The notes under the pieces: generated by a model
The model's input: the letters and a program-made list of their open reading frames with translations, nothing else
Database searches by the model: none
Told to the model about the DNA's origin: nothing
Position numbers and translations under genes: made by a program
NCBI GenBank assembly: GCA_020723965.1
Contig: DYHW01000004.1
Span: 62,001 to 126,000 of the forward strand
DNA from: Melioribacter sp.
Lineage (GTDB): Bacteria; Bacteroidota; Ignavibacteria; Ignavibacteriales; Melioribacteraceae
Direction of reading: 5' to 3'
Length of the DNA: 64,000 bases
In this document: piece after piece, positions 9,698 to 19,643 of the stretch
Layout of the letters: each line of letters starts with the position of its first letter
Numbering within the stretch: position 1 is the stretch's first letter

Positions 9698-9719
9698 AAT
9701 TTAAAATGAAAAAGACAAG

Positions 9720-9781
9720 AGATAGAATAACGAAAAGGCAGTTAATACTAGAGGCGAGATTCTAACTTCTTTATTCTATCT
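9720..9781. terminator. Possible bidirectional terminator between convergent genes
   Basis: AGATAGAATAA at 9720-9730 and TTATTCTATCT at 9771-9781 form an 11-bp perfect inverted repeat in the gap between the C1 peptidase gene and uvrB, which converge here. The stem is AT-rich and the loop is 40 bases, so strength is uncertain. Confidence 0.35.
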
Positions 9782-9790
9782 TCTACATTC

Positions 9791-11806
9791 TTATTTAAGC
9801 ATCTTTTTTAGTTTCTCAATTTCATTGCGCAGGTTAGCGGCGCGCTCAAACTCCAAATCTTTTGCCGCAGCAAGCATCTCTTCGGTCATCTGATCGAGTA
9901 ATTCTTTACGCTGATCATCGGTCATATATCTAACGACAGGTTCGGCGATTTTCAGAAAAGCGGCTTCATGTTTTTCGTAATCTTTCTTGCGCACATCAGC
10001 AATAGAAGTCGAGTTCATAATCTCTTCAACGCTTTTATAGATCGTAGTAGGCGTAATGTTGTGTTTTTTGTTGTACTCAGTTTGAAGGGTTCTTCGGCGG
10101 TTTGTTTCTTCAATCATTTTCCGCATCGATTCTGTAATTTTATCCGCATACATAATTACTCTGCCGTTTACGTTACGCGCGGTTCGTCCCGCAGTTTGCA
10201 TTAACGATCTTTCACTTCGCAAGAATCCTTCTTTGTCAGCATCTATGATAGCCACGAGGGAAACTTCCGGCAAGTCTAATCCTTCGCGCAGCAAATTAAC
10301 GCCGACAAGAACATCAAAATCGCCTATGCGCAGATCGCGTATGATCTCAACACGTTCGAGCGCATCAACTTCGCTGTGAATGTATCGAACTTTTATTTTC
10401 AATTTATCGAGATAATCCGCCAAATCTTCCGCCATTTTTTTTGTAAGCGTAGTAACAAGAATGCGTTCTTTCAGAGCAACTCGTTTTCGGATTTCTCCTA
10501 TCAAATCATCAATCTGTCCTTTCACCGGACGGATTTCAATTTCGGGATCGAGCAATCCCGTTGGTCTAATCACCTGCTCTACAAATGCGCCTTGACTTTT
10601 TTCAAGCTCGTAATCCGACGGAGTTGCACTTACATAAATTACTTGGTTGGTGAGCGCATCGAATTCTTCGAATTTGAGCGGACGATTATCAAGAGCCGAT
10701 TGCAAACGGAAACCGTATTCAACCAGAACTTCTTTTCTAGAGCGGTCGCCATTATACATTCCACGTATCTGAGGAATAGTTACGTGCGATTCATCTATAA
10801 TTAAAAGATAATCTTTCGGAAAATAATCGAACAAGCACGAGGGACGGGAACCTGGGGCCCTTCCTTCCATATGTCTGGAATAATTTTCGATGCCGGAACA
10901 GTAGCCGATCTCACGCATCATTTCAATATCAAATTTGGTGCGCTGCTCTAATCGCGCTGCTTCTACATATTTTTCCTGCGACCAATAGTATTTTAGACGA
11001 TCCCGCAATTCTTCATCTATTGAGGAGATTGCGCGGTTGACTTGATCTTTTGTAGTAACAAAATATTTAGCGGGATAAATTGCCGTTGTTTCGATTTCAT
11101 GCAATACTTCGCCGGTAATAGAATCGATGATGGAAAGCCGTTCAATTTCGTCTCCCCAGAATTCAACTCGCACCGCTTCTTCGTATTGATAAGCGGGGAT
11201 AATTTCTACAACATCTCCGCGCGCGCGGAAAGTTCCGCGTCTGAAATCTGTATCGTTGCGTGTGTAGTAAATATCAATCAAACTTCTTAAAAGTTTTTTT
11301 CGTTCAACAGATTGACCTTTCTTTAAAAAAATAATTTGCCCGGCGTATTCATCGGGCGCACCTATGCCATAAATGCAGCTCACGCTGGCAACGATCAAAA
11401 CATCATTCCTTCCTTCAATTAAAGAGGTGGTTGCTTTAAGACGAAGCCGGTCAATTTCTTCATTAACAGCAAAATCTTTTTCGATATAAAGATCTCGCTT
11501 AACAACGTATGCTTCAGGCTGATAATAGTCATAATAACTGATAAAGAATTCAACGGCGTTGTTCGGAAAGAACGATTTGAATTCAGAATAGAGCTGCGCT
11601 GCAAGAGTTTTGTTGTGAGAAATAACAAGCGTTGGGCGGTTATACGCTTGAATTACATTCGACATTGTGTAAGTCTTGCCGCTGCCTGTAACTCCGAGCA
11701 AAACCTGGTGTTTGTCTCCGCGCTTCAATCCCTCTATCAGTTGTTGAATAGCTTTTGGCTGATCGCCGGCTGGTTCGTAATTAGACACTAATTCAAAATT
11801 TTTCAC
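9791..11806 (-). CDS. uvrB: UvrABC system protein B
   Basis: UvrB is the damage-verifying helicase of nucleotide excision repair; it receives lesions from UvrA and recruits UvrC. This 671-residue copy has Walker A GVTGSGKT at residues 38-45, the beta-hairpin region [11 protein letters not shown], the DESH box, helicase motifs around [18 protein letters not shown] and QTAGRTARN, and a C-terminal UVR coiled coil ([20 protein letters not shown]). Length is normal for the family. No other uvr gene lies in the window. Confidence 0.97.
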   Translation of the reverse strand: MKNFELVSNYEPAGDQPKAIQQLIEGLKRGDKHQVLLGVTGSGKTYTMSNVIQAYNRPTLVISHNKTLAAQLYSEFKSFFPNNAVEFFISYYDYYQPEAYVVKRDLYIEKDFAVNEEIDRLRLKATTSLIEGRNDVLIVASVSCIYGIGAPDEYAGQIIFLKKGQSVERKKLLRSLIDIYYTRNDTDFRRGTFRARGDVVEIIPAYQYEEAVRVEFWGDEIERLSIIDSITGEVLHEIETTAIYPAKYFVTTKDQVNRAISSIDEELRDRLKYYWSQEKYVEAARLEQRTKFDIEMMREIGYCSGIENYSRHMEGRAPGSRPSCLFDYFPKDYLLIIDESHVTIPQIRGMYNGDRSRKEVLVEYGFRLQSALDNRPLKFEEFDALTNQVIYVSATPSDYELEKSQGAFVEQVIRPTGLLDPEIEIRPVKGQIDDLIGEIRKRVALKERILVTTLTKKMAEDLADYLDKLKIKVRYIHSEVDALERVEIIRDLRIGDFDVLVGVNLLREGLDLPEVSLVAIIDADKEGFLRSERSLMQTAGRTARNVNGRVIMYADKITESMRKMIEETNRRRTLQTEYNKKHNITPTTIYKSVEEIMNSTSIADVRKKDYEKHEAAFLKIAEPVVRYMTDDQRKELLDQMTEEMLAAAKDLEFERAANLRNEIEKLKKMLK

Positions 11807-11882
11807 AAAACCTCATTATGGTCATTCATTGAAACTAAAGATTTTGTAGTAATAAAGCTTCTTAATGAATTTAAAGAGAATT

Positions 11883-12227
11883 TCAGTTTCTAATTCTTAC
11901 TTCGGCTGCGTGAAAATAATCATCGTGCAAATGTCCGCGCAAAGTAACACGATTGGTAACATCCATTCCGGGCGGAAGCGTTAGCGGTCCAACAACTTTA
12001 ACATGTCTGCCGGCGCCATCTTCAACATAAAAAACTGTTCCGCCGGATCCATCTCTAACGAACCCTTTTTCGTGAAGCAGCTTTACTATTATGTCTCTAT
12101 TGGCGGTATTGTTAGTATCAAAATCTGAGAATAACCCAAGATCATCTTTGGGACTGAAATAAGTAAAATAAAGAATCAGACCAAAAGCAAGCACAAGCCC
12201 CGGAACAATCAATTTTTGTAGTTTCAT
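11883..12227 (-). CDS. Small membrane-anchored protein, possible OB-fold
   Basis: The 114-residue product has one N-terminal membrane segment (about residues 6-23, IVPGLVLAFGLILYFTYF) and a periplasmic domain of about 85 residues. The end (TNRVTLRGHLHDDYFHAAEVRIRN) loosely recalls the OB-fold of CcmE-like proteins, but the heme-binding His motif is not evident, so I do not assign a function. It starts 76 bp upstream of uvrB on the same strand. The start has GGAAAAAAT just before the ATG. Confidence 0.6.
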   Translation of the reverse strand: MKLQKLIVPGLVLAFGLILYFTYFSPKDDLGLFSDFDTNNTANRDIIVKLLHEKGFVRDGSGGTVFYVEDGAGRHVKVVGPLTLPPGMDVTNRVTLRGHLHDDYFHAAEVRIRN

Positions 12228-12338
12228 ATTTTTTCCTTTCTATTTGATAAGTTGGATTGTGAATATATAAAATCATTTTTCATCTTAACAAATAAATTCG
12301 TTTTTCAGTTTAAGCAAGATAACGGTAAAAAATTTTTA

Positions 12339-12346
12339 TAGTTTTG
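12339..12346 (+). promoter_or_regulatory. Candidate -7 box for sufE
   Basis: TAGTTTTG matches the TAnnTTTG -7 consensus of the Bacteroidota primary sigma factor and lies 49 bases before the chosen ATG. It overlaps the TTG at 12344 that could otherwise be read as the start, which argues against that start. No clear -33 TTG is seen. Confidence 0.35.
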
Positions 12347-12394
12347 CATAAGTATGAAGACGTAAATTATTTAATGCTAGTAAAAGGTTCCGCA

Positions 12395-12826
12395 ATGACG
12401 ATAAACGAAACACAAGATAAAATAGTAAAAGAGTTTGAACAGTTTAGCGAGTGGGAAGACAAATACAAGCGCATTATTGAATTAGGAAGGCAACTGAGCG
12501 CTATTGATGAAACATACAAAACCGATAAATACAAATTGAACGGATGTCAGAGCCAAGTGTGGATCAATGCGAAACTTGAAGGCGACAAAATTATTTTTGA
12601 AGCCGACAGCGATGCAGCAATTGTAAAAGGTTTAATAGCATTGTTGATAAAAGTTTATTCAAACCACACACCTGATGAAATTCTTTCTTCTCCTCCGGAG
12701 TTTGTTAAAAAAATAGGAATTGATAATCATCTTTCGCTAACGCGCAGAAACGGGCTCGGCGCAATGTTGAAGCAGATTCAGATGTATGCAGCGGCGTTTA
12801 AAGCAGTGATAGATAAAACGAAATAA
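12395..12826 (+). CDS. sufE: SufE-family cysteine-desulfurase activator
   Basis: SufE accepts sulfane sulfur from the SufS cysteine desulfurase on a conserved cysteine and passes it to the Fe-S scaffold. The 143-residue reading from the ATG at 12395 matches the family length. The acceptor Cys is in YKLNGCQSQVWI, and the C-terminal LSLTRRNGLGAM stretch is typical. A longer TTG-started reading exists but its start falls in a probable -7 box. No sufBCDS genes are near; the following genes encode an Fe-S molybdoenzyme, which needs clusters. Confidence 0.9.
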   Translation: MTINETQDKIVKEFEQFSEWEDKYKRIIELGRQLSAIDETYKTDKYKLNGCQSQVWINAKLEGDKIIFEADSDAAIVKGLIALLIKVYSNHTPDEILSSPPEFVKKIGIDNHLSLTRRNGLGAMLKQIQMYAAAFKAVIDKTK

Positions 12827-12904
12827 CAAATTATAGCCGCTTGCTCTTTCCGCTCTATTCACTTATTTTATTTTTAGATTACAAACTAACCTGAAGGAGC
12901 TTCT

Positions 12905-13363
12905 ATGGCTAAATTTACTATAACAGTAAACGGCAAAAAGAAAACAGTTGATGTTGATGGCGATACTCCTTTGTTATGGGCGCTGCGTGATAGTCTTGGT
13001 TTGACCGGAACAAAATACGGCTGCGGCGAGGGAATATGCGGCGCTTGCGTTGTTCATATCAATAAAAAAGCAGAGCGGTCTTGTTCTATTTCTATTAAAG
13101 ATGTTGAAGGCAAATCGATAACTACAATTGAAGGGTTAGCAGAGAATCCTAATCATCCAATATTTAAAACGTGGATAGATTTGGAAGTATCGCAGTGCGG
13201 TTATTGTCAGCCGGGGCAAATAATGACTCTTGCCGCGCTGCTGAATGAAAAGAAGAAACCGTCAAAAAAAGAAATTGAAGAAACAATGAACGGAGTTTTG
13301 TGTCGCTGCGGAACCTATCATAGAATCCACAAAGCTGTAGATAAACTTGTGGAGGAGAATTAA
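12905..13363 (+). CDS. (2Fe-2S)-binding subunit of a molybdenum hydroxylase (IorA type)
   Basis: This 152-residue electron-transfer subunit belongs to the xanthine oxidase family. The plant-type ferredoxin cluster is bound by C-x4-C-x2-C in GCGEGICGACVVH plus a later Cys, and the second cluster by CGYCQPGQ and CRCGTYHRI. It partners the molybdopterin subunit that starts 2 bp downstream, and GGAGGAGA at 13351-13358 inside this gene is that partner's ribosome-binding site. The same arrangement is found in isoquinoline 1-oxidoreductase and aldehyde dehydrogenases of the IorAB type. The substrate is unknown. Confidence 0.92.
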   Translation: MAKFTITVNGKKKTVDVDGDTPLLWALRDSLGLTGTKYGCGEGICGACVVHINKKAERSCSISIKDVEGKSITTIEGLAENPNHPIFKTWIDLEVSQCGYCQPGQIMTLAALLNEKKKPSKKEIEETMNGVLCRCGTYHRIHKAVDKLVEEN

Positions 13364-13364
13364 A

Positions 13365-15476
13365 ATGAAAAAGCAATCAAGACGAGAGTTTATTAAAGTT
13401 GTAAGTTTGAGCGGCGGCGGACTTGTTCTCGCAGCTTTTATTCCCGCAGAGAGCATTTTTGCAAAACCAGGAGAAGAACCAAAAATATTTTCTCCGAACG
13501 CTTTCTTAAAGATTGATTCAAATGGAGTTGTAACTATTATAGTTCACAGATCTGAAATGGGACAGGGCGTTCAAACTTCTTTGCCAATGCTTGTAGCCGA
13601 AGAATTAGAAGTTGATTGGACACAAATTAAAATTGAACAAGCAGATGCCGATAGAAAATATGGAAGTCAAACAACGGGCGGAAGCACAAGCATAAGAAGA
13701 AATTATGAACCGCTTCGTGCCGCCGGCGCGGCTGCGCGCGAAATGTTAATAGCGGCAGCGGCGGCAAAATGGAAAGTTCAACCGGCAGATTGTAAAGCAG
13801 AAAATGGATTTGTTATAAATAAGCTGAACGGAAAAAAGATCGGTTACGGTAAACTTGCAGATGATGCTTCCAAACTGCCTGTTCCGCAAAATGTAAAACT
13901 GAAAGAGCCGAAAGATTTTAAAATCATTGGTAAAAAAATTCATCGTTTGGATACGCCAGATAAAATTTATGGTAAAGCAAAGTTTGGAATTGATATTGTT
14001 ATTCCTGGAATGTATTACGCCGCAGTAAAAAGACCGCCTGTATTTGGAGGAATGGTTAAAAATTTTGACGCCTCTAAAACTAAATTATTGAACGGAGTAA
14101 AAGAGGCAGTGAAAATTTCAAGCGGAGTTGCAGTAATTGCAAATTCAACTTGGGCCGCTTTCAAGGGGAAAGAAGAATTATTGGTAGATTGGGATAACGG
14201 ACTTTACGCAAATTTTTCTTCGGAAAAAATTAAAAGCAAAATGATTGAGAAATTAAACGGCACTGGCGAAGAAATAAGGAAAGAGGGCAATCCGGAACTA
14301 CCGATAACTAACAATGCACAATTTTTAGAAGCAACATTTGAAGTTCCGTTTTTAGCGCATGCGCCAATGGAACCGATGAACTGTGTTGCAAATGTAAAAG
14401 ACGGCAAAGCAGAGCTGTGGGTTGCTACCCAAAACCCGCAAGCAGCGCAGCGCGATATTGCAAGACAATTGGGACTGAAAGAAGAGAATGTAACGATTCA
14501 TGTAACGCTTTTGGGCGGCGGATTCGGAAGACGGCTTCAAACAGATTTTGCTGTTGAGGCGGCAGAAATTTCTAAAGCCGCCGGCGTTCCGGTTAAGTTA
14601 ACTTGGTCAAGAGAAGATGATATAAAGCACGGATTTTACCGCCCGCCAAGCATGCACAAGTTAAATGGTGCAATAGATAGCGATGGAAATCTGATCAAGT
14701 TCGAGCATCATGTCTCTGCCCCCTCAATCTTTTCTCAGCGAGCGGGCAGAAAAATCGAGCCCAAAGAATATGATATTGCAGAAGCCGCATGGCCTCTTGA
14801 ATACAAAATTCCCAATATCAAGTTAAGCGGATCGTTGGTAGATACTCACGTTCCTTTAGGTTATTGGCGCGCTGTGTATCAAACACAAAATCCATTTGCG
14901 GTTGAATCTTTTATAGATGAGTTGGCTTATCTAGCGAAAAAAGATCCTTTTGAATTCAGAAGAACGATGCTCACAGAGGATTCTCGCTTGAGAAAAGTTT
15001 TGGAATTAGCCGCAGAAAAATCTGATTGGTATAAAAAGCTTGAAGCAGGAAAAGGAAGAGGCATAGCTCTGTCGGAAGGCTTTGGAAGTTTTTGCGCTCA
15101 GGTCGCCGAAGTAAGTATTAAATCTCAAAATGAATTTAAGATTGACCGATTTATTTGCGCTATCGATTGTGGCATTGTTATCAACCCAGATACTGTTGAA
15201 GCGCAGATAGAGGGCGCAATTGCATTTGCTCTTTCGGCGGCATTAAAAGGAGAAATTACAATTAAAAACGGCGGCGTTGCAGAAAGTAATTTTGACGATT
15301 ATCCAATACTTACTTTTGAAGAAATGCCCAAAGTGGAAGTTTACATAGCTCAAAATTCTTTTCCGGTTGGCGGCGTTGGCGAAGTTGGTATGGCAGCTTG
15401 TCCGCCTGCGCTTTGTAATGCGATATTTGCGGCTGCCGGAAAGAGAATAAGGAAATTGCCTGTAAAGCTGAACTAA
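13365..15476 (+). CDS. Molybdopterin-binding subunit of a xanthine dehydrogenase-family enzyme (IorB type)
   Basis: This 703-residue catalytic subunit hydroxylates an aldehyde or N-heterocycle using a Mo-cofactor. The ATG at 13365 is chosen because it follows GGAGGAGA and opens a Tat signal (SRREFIKVVSLSGGG), implying export of the folded complex with IorA. Conserved motifs include MGQGVQTSLPMLVAEEL, LGGGFGRR, GYWRAVYQTQNPFAVE and the Mo-site glutamate loop GGVGEVG. No FAD subunit or c-type cytochrome subunit is adjacent, so the electron acceptor is not visible. Confidence 0.92.
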   Translation: MKKQSRREFIKVVSLSGGGLVLAAFIPAESIFAKPGEEPKIFSPNAFLKIDSNGVVTIIVHRSEMGQGVQTSLPMLVAEELEVDWTQIKIEQADADRKYGSQTTGGSTSIRRNYEPLRAAGAAAREMLIAAAAAKWKVQPADCKAENGFVINKLNGKKIGYGKLADDASKLPVPQNVKLKEPKDFKIIGKKIHRLDTPDKIYGKAKFGIDIVIPGMYYAAVKRPPVFGGMVKNFDASKTKLLNGVKEAVKISSGVAVIANSTWAAFKGKEELLVDWDNGLYANFSSEKIKSKMIEKLNGTGEEIRKEGNPELPITNNAQFLEATFEVPFLAHAPMEPMNCVANVKDGKAELWVATQNPQAAQRDIARQLGLKEENVTIHVTLLGGGFGRRLQTDFAVEAAEISKAAGVPVKLTWSREDDIKHGFYRPPSMHKLNGAIDSDGNLIKFEHHVSAPSIFSQRAGRKIEPKEYDIAEAAWPLEYKIPNIKLSGSLVDTHVPLGYWRAVYQTQNPFAVESFIDELAYLAKKDPFEFRRTMLTEDSRLRKVLELAAEKSDWYKKLEAGKGRGIALSEGFGSFCAQVAEVSIKSQNEFKIDRFICAIDCGIVINPDTVEAQIEGAIAFALSAALKGEITIKNGGVAESNFDDYPILTFEEMPKVEVYIAQNSFPVGGVGEVGMAACPPALCNAIFAAAGKRIRKLPVKLN

Positions 15477-15821
15477 TCTTTTAGAAATTATGAAAAACTT
15501 AGAGGCGGTTATTAGCTAATTAAAATATGAGGCCGCCTCTTCAAAACTAAAAGAGTAAATTTTTTTATTTTTCTAGCGCTCTTCTAATCAACTATACATG
15601 GCGCGAAGCTATACGATAATAGATTTTTATTTTATAGTACATTTGAATTCTCTTAGAAAATTCATTAACCCCCAACCCGTTGTGATTACCGAAGACTGAT
15701 TCTAAATTTTATTCGATGAAGTTTTACAACACAATTAAACTTTTCCCCTCAAATATTTGTCAGGTTATTGTTATAATTCATTTCAAAAATTCAATGATAT
15801 TATTCATTAACGGAGTATAAA
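15477..15821. other. Intergenic region before the CBM9-like lipoprotein gene
   Basis: The 345-bp gap contains the hairpin at 15501-15540 and an otherwise AT-rich stretch with no gene I can support. GGAGTATAAA just before 15822 is the ribosome-binding site of the next gene. Confidence 0.4.
15501..15540 (+). terminator. Terminator-like hairpin after the molybdenum hydroxylase operon
   Basis: AGAGGCGG at 15501-15508 pairs with CCGCCTCT at 15533-15540, an 8-bp GC-rich perfect stem, 24 bases past the stop codon of the IorB-type gene. The T-run is weak, coming only after 15558. Confidence 0.55.
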
Positions 15822-16631
15822 ATGATCCACAGATCATCTTTTAAAAATGTTCTACTTATCTCTTTCAGTGCGTTTATTATCGCTTTGTTCACTGGATGCG
15901 GAACTACGCAACAACTTCAGAGCGGCTGGAGAGAGAGCGAAATTAAAATTGATGGCGATATAACAGACTGGCAGGGCGGGCTGATTCCAGCGCCTGAAAA
16001 AAAGATAACCATTGGTTTTAGAAATGACGAGAAATATTTATATATCTGCTTAGTTACAGATGACCGCGCAAAGATTATGCAAATGTTTCGCGCCGGCTTT
16101 ATAACATGGTTTCAGCCCGATAATGACAACTCTAAAACTTTTGGAATAAAGTTTCCCCTCTCTAGTAAATTTGCGCCCCGCGAACAAGTGCAAAATATGA
16201 ACAGAGAAATGTTTCAACCGGGGAATCTAGAAAATCTAGTAAAAAATTTTTTAGAACGCCAAAATGAGTTTGAAGTTGTAAATAAATCCAAATATCCATT
16301 AACGCTTCTTCCTTTAGAAAATAGAGAAGGAATTAGAGCAAAGTTAGGGTTTAGTTCAGACCGGCTTATTTACGAGCTGCAGGTTCCTTTTGCTGTAAGC
16401 GATGAATACTCATTTCAAATTGCGTCTCTTCCCGGCGAAAATTTAATAATAAAATTTGAAACAGAAGAGATGGAGTTTGATGGCGCACGAGGAGGAATGA
16501 CTGGAATGTCGCCTCAGGGCGGGGGACAAAGAGGAGGGGGCGGAATGAGACCCCAGGGCGCAGGCAGAATTTCTCCGCCAGAGCCGCTGAATTATTCTGT
16601 CGAAATAAAATTGCATCTGCCAGTAAAATAA
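15822..16631 (+). CDS. Lipoprotein with CBM9/DOMON-like N-terminal domain
   Basis: This 269-residue predicted lipoprotein has a signal sequence ending in the lipobox LFTGC. The N-terminal part (IKIDGDITDWQG, then EKYLYICLVTDD) resembles the start of CBM9/DOMON-like beta-sandwich domains, which bind sugars or heme in other proteins. Residues about 222-250 are rich in Gly, Met, Gln and Arg (GGMTGMSPQGGGQRGGGG), likely disordered. The function is unknown. It is monocistronic and converges on the aldo/keto reductase gene. Confidence 0.65.
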   Translation: MIHRSSFKNVLLISFSAFIIALFTGCGTTQQLQSGWRESEIKIDGDITDWQGGLIPAPEKKITIGFRNDEKYLYICLVTDDRAKIMQMFRAGFITWFQPDNDNSKTFGIKFPLSSKFAPREQVQNMNREMFQPGNLENLVKNFLERQNEFEVVNKSKYPLTLLPLENREGIRAKLGFSSDRLIYELQVPFAVSDEYSFQIASLPGENLIIKFETEEMEFDGARGGMTGMSPQGGGQRGGGGMRPQGAGRISPPEPLNYSVEIKLHLPVK

Positions 16632-16809
16632 AATTTCAAAAATGCCGGGTTTTTTTGAAAGCAGGGCTTTTGTGCGCGGCTCTAAAGATGTTAATATTCT
16701 ATCGGTTTTTGTTCTATCTGTATAAAAGTATTTGCTTAAAAAGTTTTTAAGATCAGCTTTGGCAAACTAATTTTGTAAGGAAAAAATGTTAGCTCTGTTT
16801 ATTTCTTCT

Positions 16810-17688
16810 TTACGGTACGTCAATTCCTTTTGATGCTGTCCAAACCTTAAACCAATCTTCACGCGATAAGTGTATATCTAAACCTTTCATAGCAGACTTT
16901 ATCCTTTCGATTTTTCCGCTGCCAAGCACAACTATAAAATTGACAGGATGAACTAAAAGCCAAGAAGCGGCAACAGCGTCTATTTCGGCGTTATATTTTT
17001 TTGCAATCTCGAACAAAACATTTCTCACACGAACTTCTTGCTCATTGTTTTCATAAAACAAACGTCCGCCAGCAAACGGAGACCATGCCATAGGCAACAC
17101 CTTTTTTTCTTGAAGATAATCGATAGTGCCATTGTCGAAGTGGTCTGTACACAATACAGAAGCTTTAATTTGATTTGTTTTAAGAGGAAAATCCAACCGT
17201 GATTGAAGCAGCGAAAACTGATGCGGGAAAAAATTTGATACTCCGAAGTGCAAAGCTTTGCCAGATTTTTTCAATTCATGAAATGCCTCGGCAGTTTCGT
17301 CTGCATTCATAAAAGGATCAGGGCGATGGATGAGAAGAAGATCAATATATTCAGTGTTTAAATTTTTAAGCGAGTTCTCAACTGTTTGTATAACGTGTTG
17401 TTTGCTGGTATCGTAATGTTTGATAGTTGTAGCGGGGAATTTTTGAGATATTAGTTTGATGCCGCACTTTGTAATTATCTGCATCTTGTCTCTTATAGAG
17501 GGACTTTCTCGCAGAACATTTCCGAACAATGCTTCACATTCATAATCGCCGTAAATATCTGCGTTATCAAACGATGTAATCCCCAATTCAAGCACCTGAT
17601 TAACTAAGCTCAAGAGTTGTTGAGTGTTATAATTCCATTCTTTTGCCCGCCACAAACCGAGCGCTATTCTGGAAAGTGTAAATTCCAT
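16810..17688 (-). CDS. Aldo/keto reductase (YdhF type)
   Basis: This 292-residue TIM-barrel oxidoreductase reduces carbonyls with NAD(P)H. The catalytic tetrad is visible: Asp and Tyr in NADIYGDYE, Lys in IITKCG and His in LLIHRPDP. The GSGKIERIKSA stretch near the end binds the cofactor phosphate. Ribosome-binding GGGAG lies 7 bases before the ATG. The neighbouring methyltransferase is divergent. The substrate cannot be inferred. Confidence 0.9.
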   Translation of the reverse strand: MEFTLSRIALGLWRAKEWNYNTQQLLSLVNQVLELGITSFDNADIYGDYECEALFGNVLRESPSIRDKMQIITKCGIKLISQKFPATTIKHYDTSKQHVIQTVENSLKNLNTEYIDLLLIHRPDPFMNADETAEAFHELKKSGKALHFGVSNFFPHQFSLLQSRLDFPLKTNQIKASVLCTDHFDNGTIDYLQEKKVLPMAWSPFAGGRLFYENNEQEVRVRNVLFEIAKKYNAEIDAVAASWLLVHPVNFIVVLGSGKIERIKSAMKGLDIHLSREDWFKVWTASKGIDVP

Positions 17689-17863
17689 TTTCTTCTCCCG
17701 CTTTATTCAAAATACGCAAACAAAAAATATTATTTGCTGAAATTAAATATAGTATTTAGATTGAAACTGGATTAAAAATAAGATAATCGAAAGGAAAAAT
17801 ATTGTATCAACTCTATTTTATAAATTAACTGTGAAAATTCTTAATCTAAGCGAACACAAAAAA

Positions 17864-18508
17864 ATGAAAAAAAATAACCCATGGCTTCAAATTCCTTTGA
17901 ATGAGTACGACGGACATATGTCGGCACCGAGCGTTTTGCAGCTTCAGATGTTAGATAAAATATTCGAAGAGACGCTGAATAAATTTTCTCCGAGGTCATT
18001 ATGCGTTTTGGGCTGCACCGCCGGAAACGGATTTCAGCATTTAATTAACCGTCCGATCGATCGAATAGTTGGGATAGACATAAATATACAATATGTTTCC
18101 GAGTGCAGAGCTTGGTTTATACAAGACTTGCAGAATCTTCAGCTTATCTGTGCAGACCTAAACGAACTTGAACTTGCGGATTCAATATTCGATCTAATTC
18201 ATGCAGCTTTAATTTTTGAATACGTTGATGTTGACAAACTTCTTTCTAAAATATCCCGTTGGTTAAAGCCAAACGGTGTGTTAAGTGTTGTTCTTCAATT
18301 GCCCAGTGAAACCGCATCGCCAGTTTCAGAAACTCCTTATCAAAGTGTAAAAATACTTGAGTCGTTTATTCATTCTGTTTCACCTGATGAATTTAAAAAG
18401 AAAGCCGAAGAGTTCAGTCTTGAAGAAACGAATAATTATAATATTGAAGTGAAAAAGGGAAAAATTTTTTACATTGGCGCGTTTGAAAAGCCAAACCTAA
18501 TAAGATAA
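17864..18508 (+). CDS. Class I SAM-dependent methyltransferase
   Basis: This 214-residue Rossmann-type methyltransferase has motif I in LCVLGCTAGNGFQHL (with Cys instead of the more usual Asp or Glu), motif II acidic residue in IVGIDIN, and ICADLNELEL. I start at the ATG at 17864 (MKKNNPWLQIPLNEYDGHM); a GTG at 17831 would add 11 residues and cannot be excluded, as neither has a clear ribosome-binding site. A possible hairpin with GCGGG/CCCGC arms lies just past the stop. The substrate is unknown. Confidence 0.8.
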   Translation: MKKNNPWLQIPLNEYDGHMSAPSVLQLQMLDKIFEETLNKFSPRSLCVLGCTAGNGFQHLINRPIDRIVGIDINIQYVSECRAWFIQDLQNLQLICADLNELELADSIFDLIHAALIFEYVDVDKLLSKISRWLKPNGVLSVVLQLPSETASPVSETPYQSVKILESFIHSVSPDEFKKKAEEFSLEETNNYNIEVKKGKIFYIGAFEKPNLIR

Positions 18509-18654
18509 AAAAAGCGGGTGATAAAATTTTTTATATACTTGCCCGCAGCGTCTTCTGGCGGATAAAAATGTTTTTAGTGTATAACGTTTCTACGGGGAAC
18601 AACCTACCTTAATAGACAAGTTAGTTTTACAACACAACTTTATAATTTCACCAC

Positions 18655-18689
18655 TGCCTCACAGAAATGAGTTTTCTCCGAAGCTTTTT
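18655..18689. repeat. Direct repeat copy 1 (35 nt)
   Basis: TGCCTCACAGAAATGAGTT (18655-18673), five variable bases, then CGAAGCTTTTT (18679-18689). It matches 31 of 35 positions of the copy at 19817-19851, in the same orientation. The two copies flank the exported-protein gene at 18732-19643. Confidence 0.7.
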
Positions 18690-18731
18690 CTGGGGAGAGG
18701 TGCCCATGTTGAGCGGTGGTAAGGCATCTAA

Positions 18732-19643
18732 CTATAAATTTGGAATTATTTGTAAACCAAAACTTAAAGGAAAGTTGTCTTTTACTTTTGCCGGAGCAAA
18801 AAAATAATTGGAAATAGTTAATCTATAAATACTACCTATGTCTAAGCCAAACGTAAATTTGCCGTAAGCGAAAGCTTTCCTGTTTTCTTCAACTAAAGAG
18901 GCAATGAATGGTTGATTGCTAAAAGCATATGCTAATCGTGCTTGCATTATGAATCGAAATGTATCATTAATAGTATTCATTAAAGCGCCAACTTCAAGTC
19001 CTATATCAGTTTTCCATTTAGGATTTGTAATAACAGAATTCAATGCTGGAATATCAGAGCTTATTTGGGGCACCAAAGATATATCAAATCTGAGATCGTC
19101 GTGAAAATATACAAAAGATTCATTCTTTGTTTGGTGGAAATAACCAAACAATGGCAAATGGAAATATAACATCAAATTACCCCCTGAATTAAAAAAGCGA
19201 TTGAGGTCGCTATCTAGAGTATCCTTTGAATTTTCTACTAGACCAGTCATCCCAACTCGAATATACCGCCCCCCTATAAAAATATAATCACTCAGCAGTT
19301 CGGCTCTTACAGCCGCCGAATTATTATTAAATGAAAACAATACATTGGTAAATATTGACGACTTCGGTTGTCCGTAAAATTGTTCAAGTTGGACTATGGA
19401 AGCAGGGAGGAAATAAATGATTTTTGAAGAAGTTACAGAAATAGTTTTCTGTACCTCTTCGCTAAGTTGTGAATACTTCGCTGTAGTATCACGAAGACTT
19501 ACCTGTAAGTCTGGATCAGGCGACACTTTTTTTAATAAACCTAATGGAGTAGTAAGTGATTGAGAATAAATACTTTGCGTAAAAGAAAAAAAATAAAGAG
19601 AGATTAGAAAAATGACCGCATAAAAATTAATTATATTTTTCAT
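18732..19643 (-). CDS. Exported protein of unknown function, beta-rich
   Basis: This 303-residue protein has a signal peptide (MKNIINFYAVIFLISLYFF, cleavage near IYSQS). The ATG at 19641-19643 is chosen because AGAAGG lies upstream; a longer reading adds 17 residues. The mature part alternates aromatic and polar residues and ends FGLQIIPNL, which resembles an outer-membrane beta-barrel, but no family is recognised. It is monocistronic and flanked by a 35-nt direct repeat on both sides, which could mark a mobile or recombining cassette. Confidence 0.65.
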   Translation of the reverse strand: MKNIINFYAVIFLISLYFFSFTQSIYSQSLTTPLGLLKKVSPDPDLQVSLRDTTAKYSQLSEEVQKTISVTSSKIIYFLPASIVQLEQFYGQPKSSIFTNVLFSFNNNSAAVRAELLSDYIFIGGRYIRVGMTGLVENSKDTLDSDLNRFFNSGGNLMLYFHLPLFGYFHQTKNESFVYFHDDLRFDISLVPQISSDIPALNSVITNPKWKTDIGLEVGALMNTINDTFRFIMQARLAYAFSNQPFIASLVEENRKAFAYGKFTFGLDIGSIYRLTISNYFFAPAKVKDNFPLSFGLQIIPNL

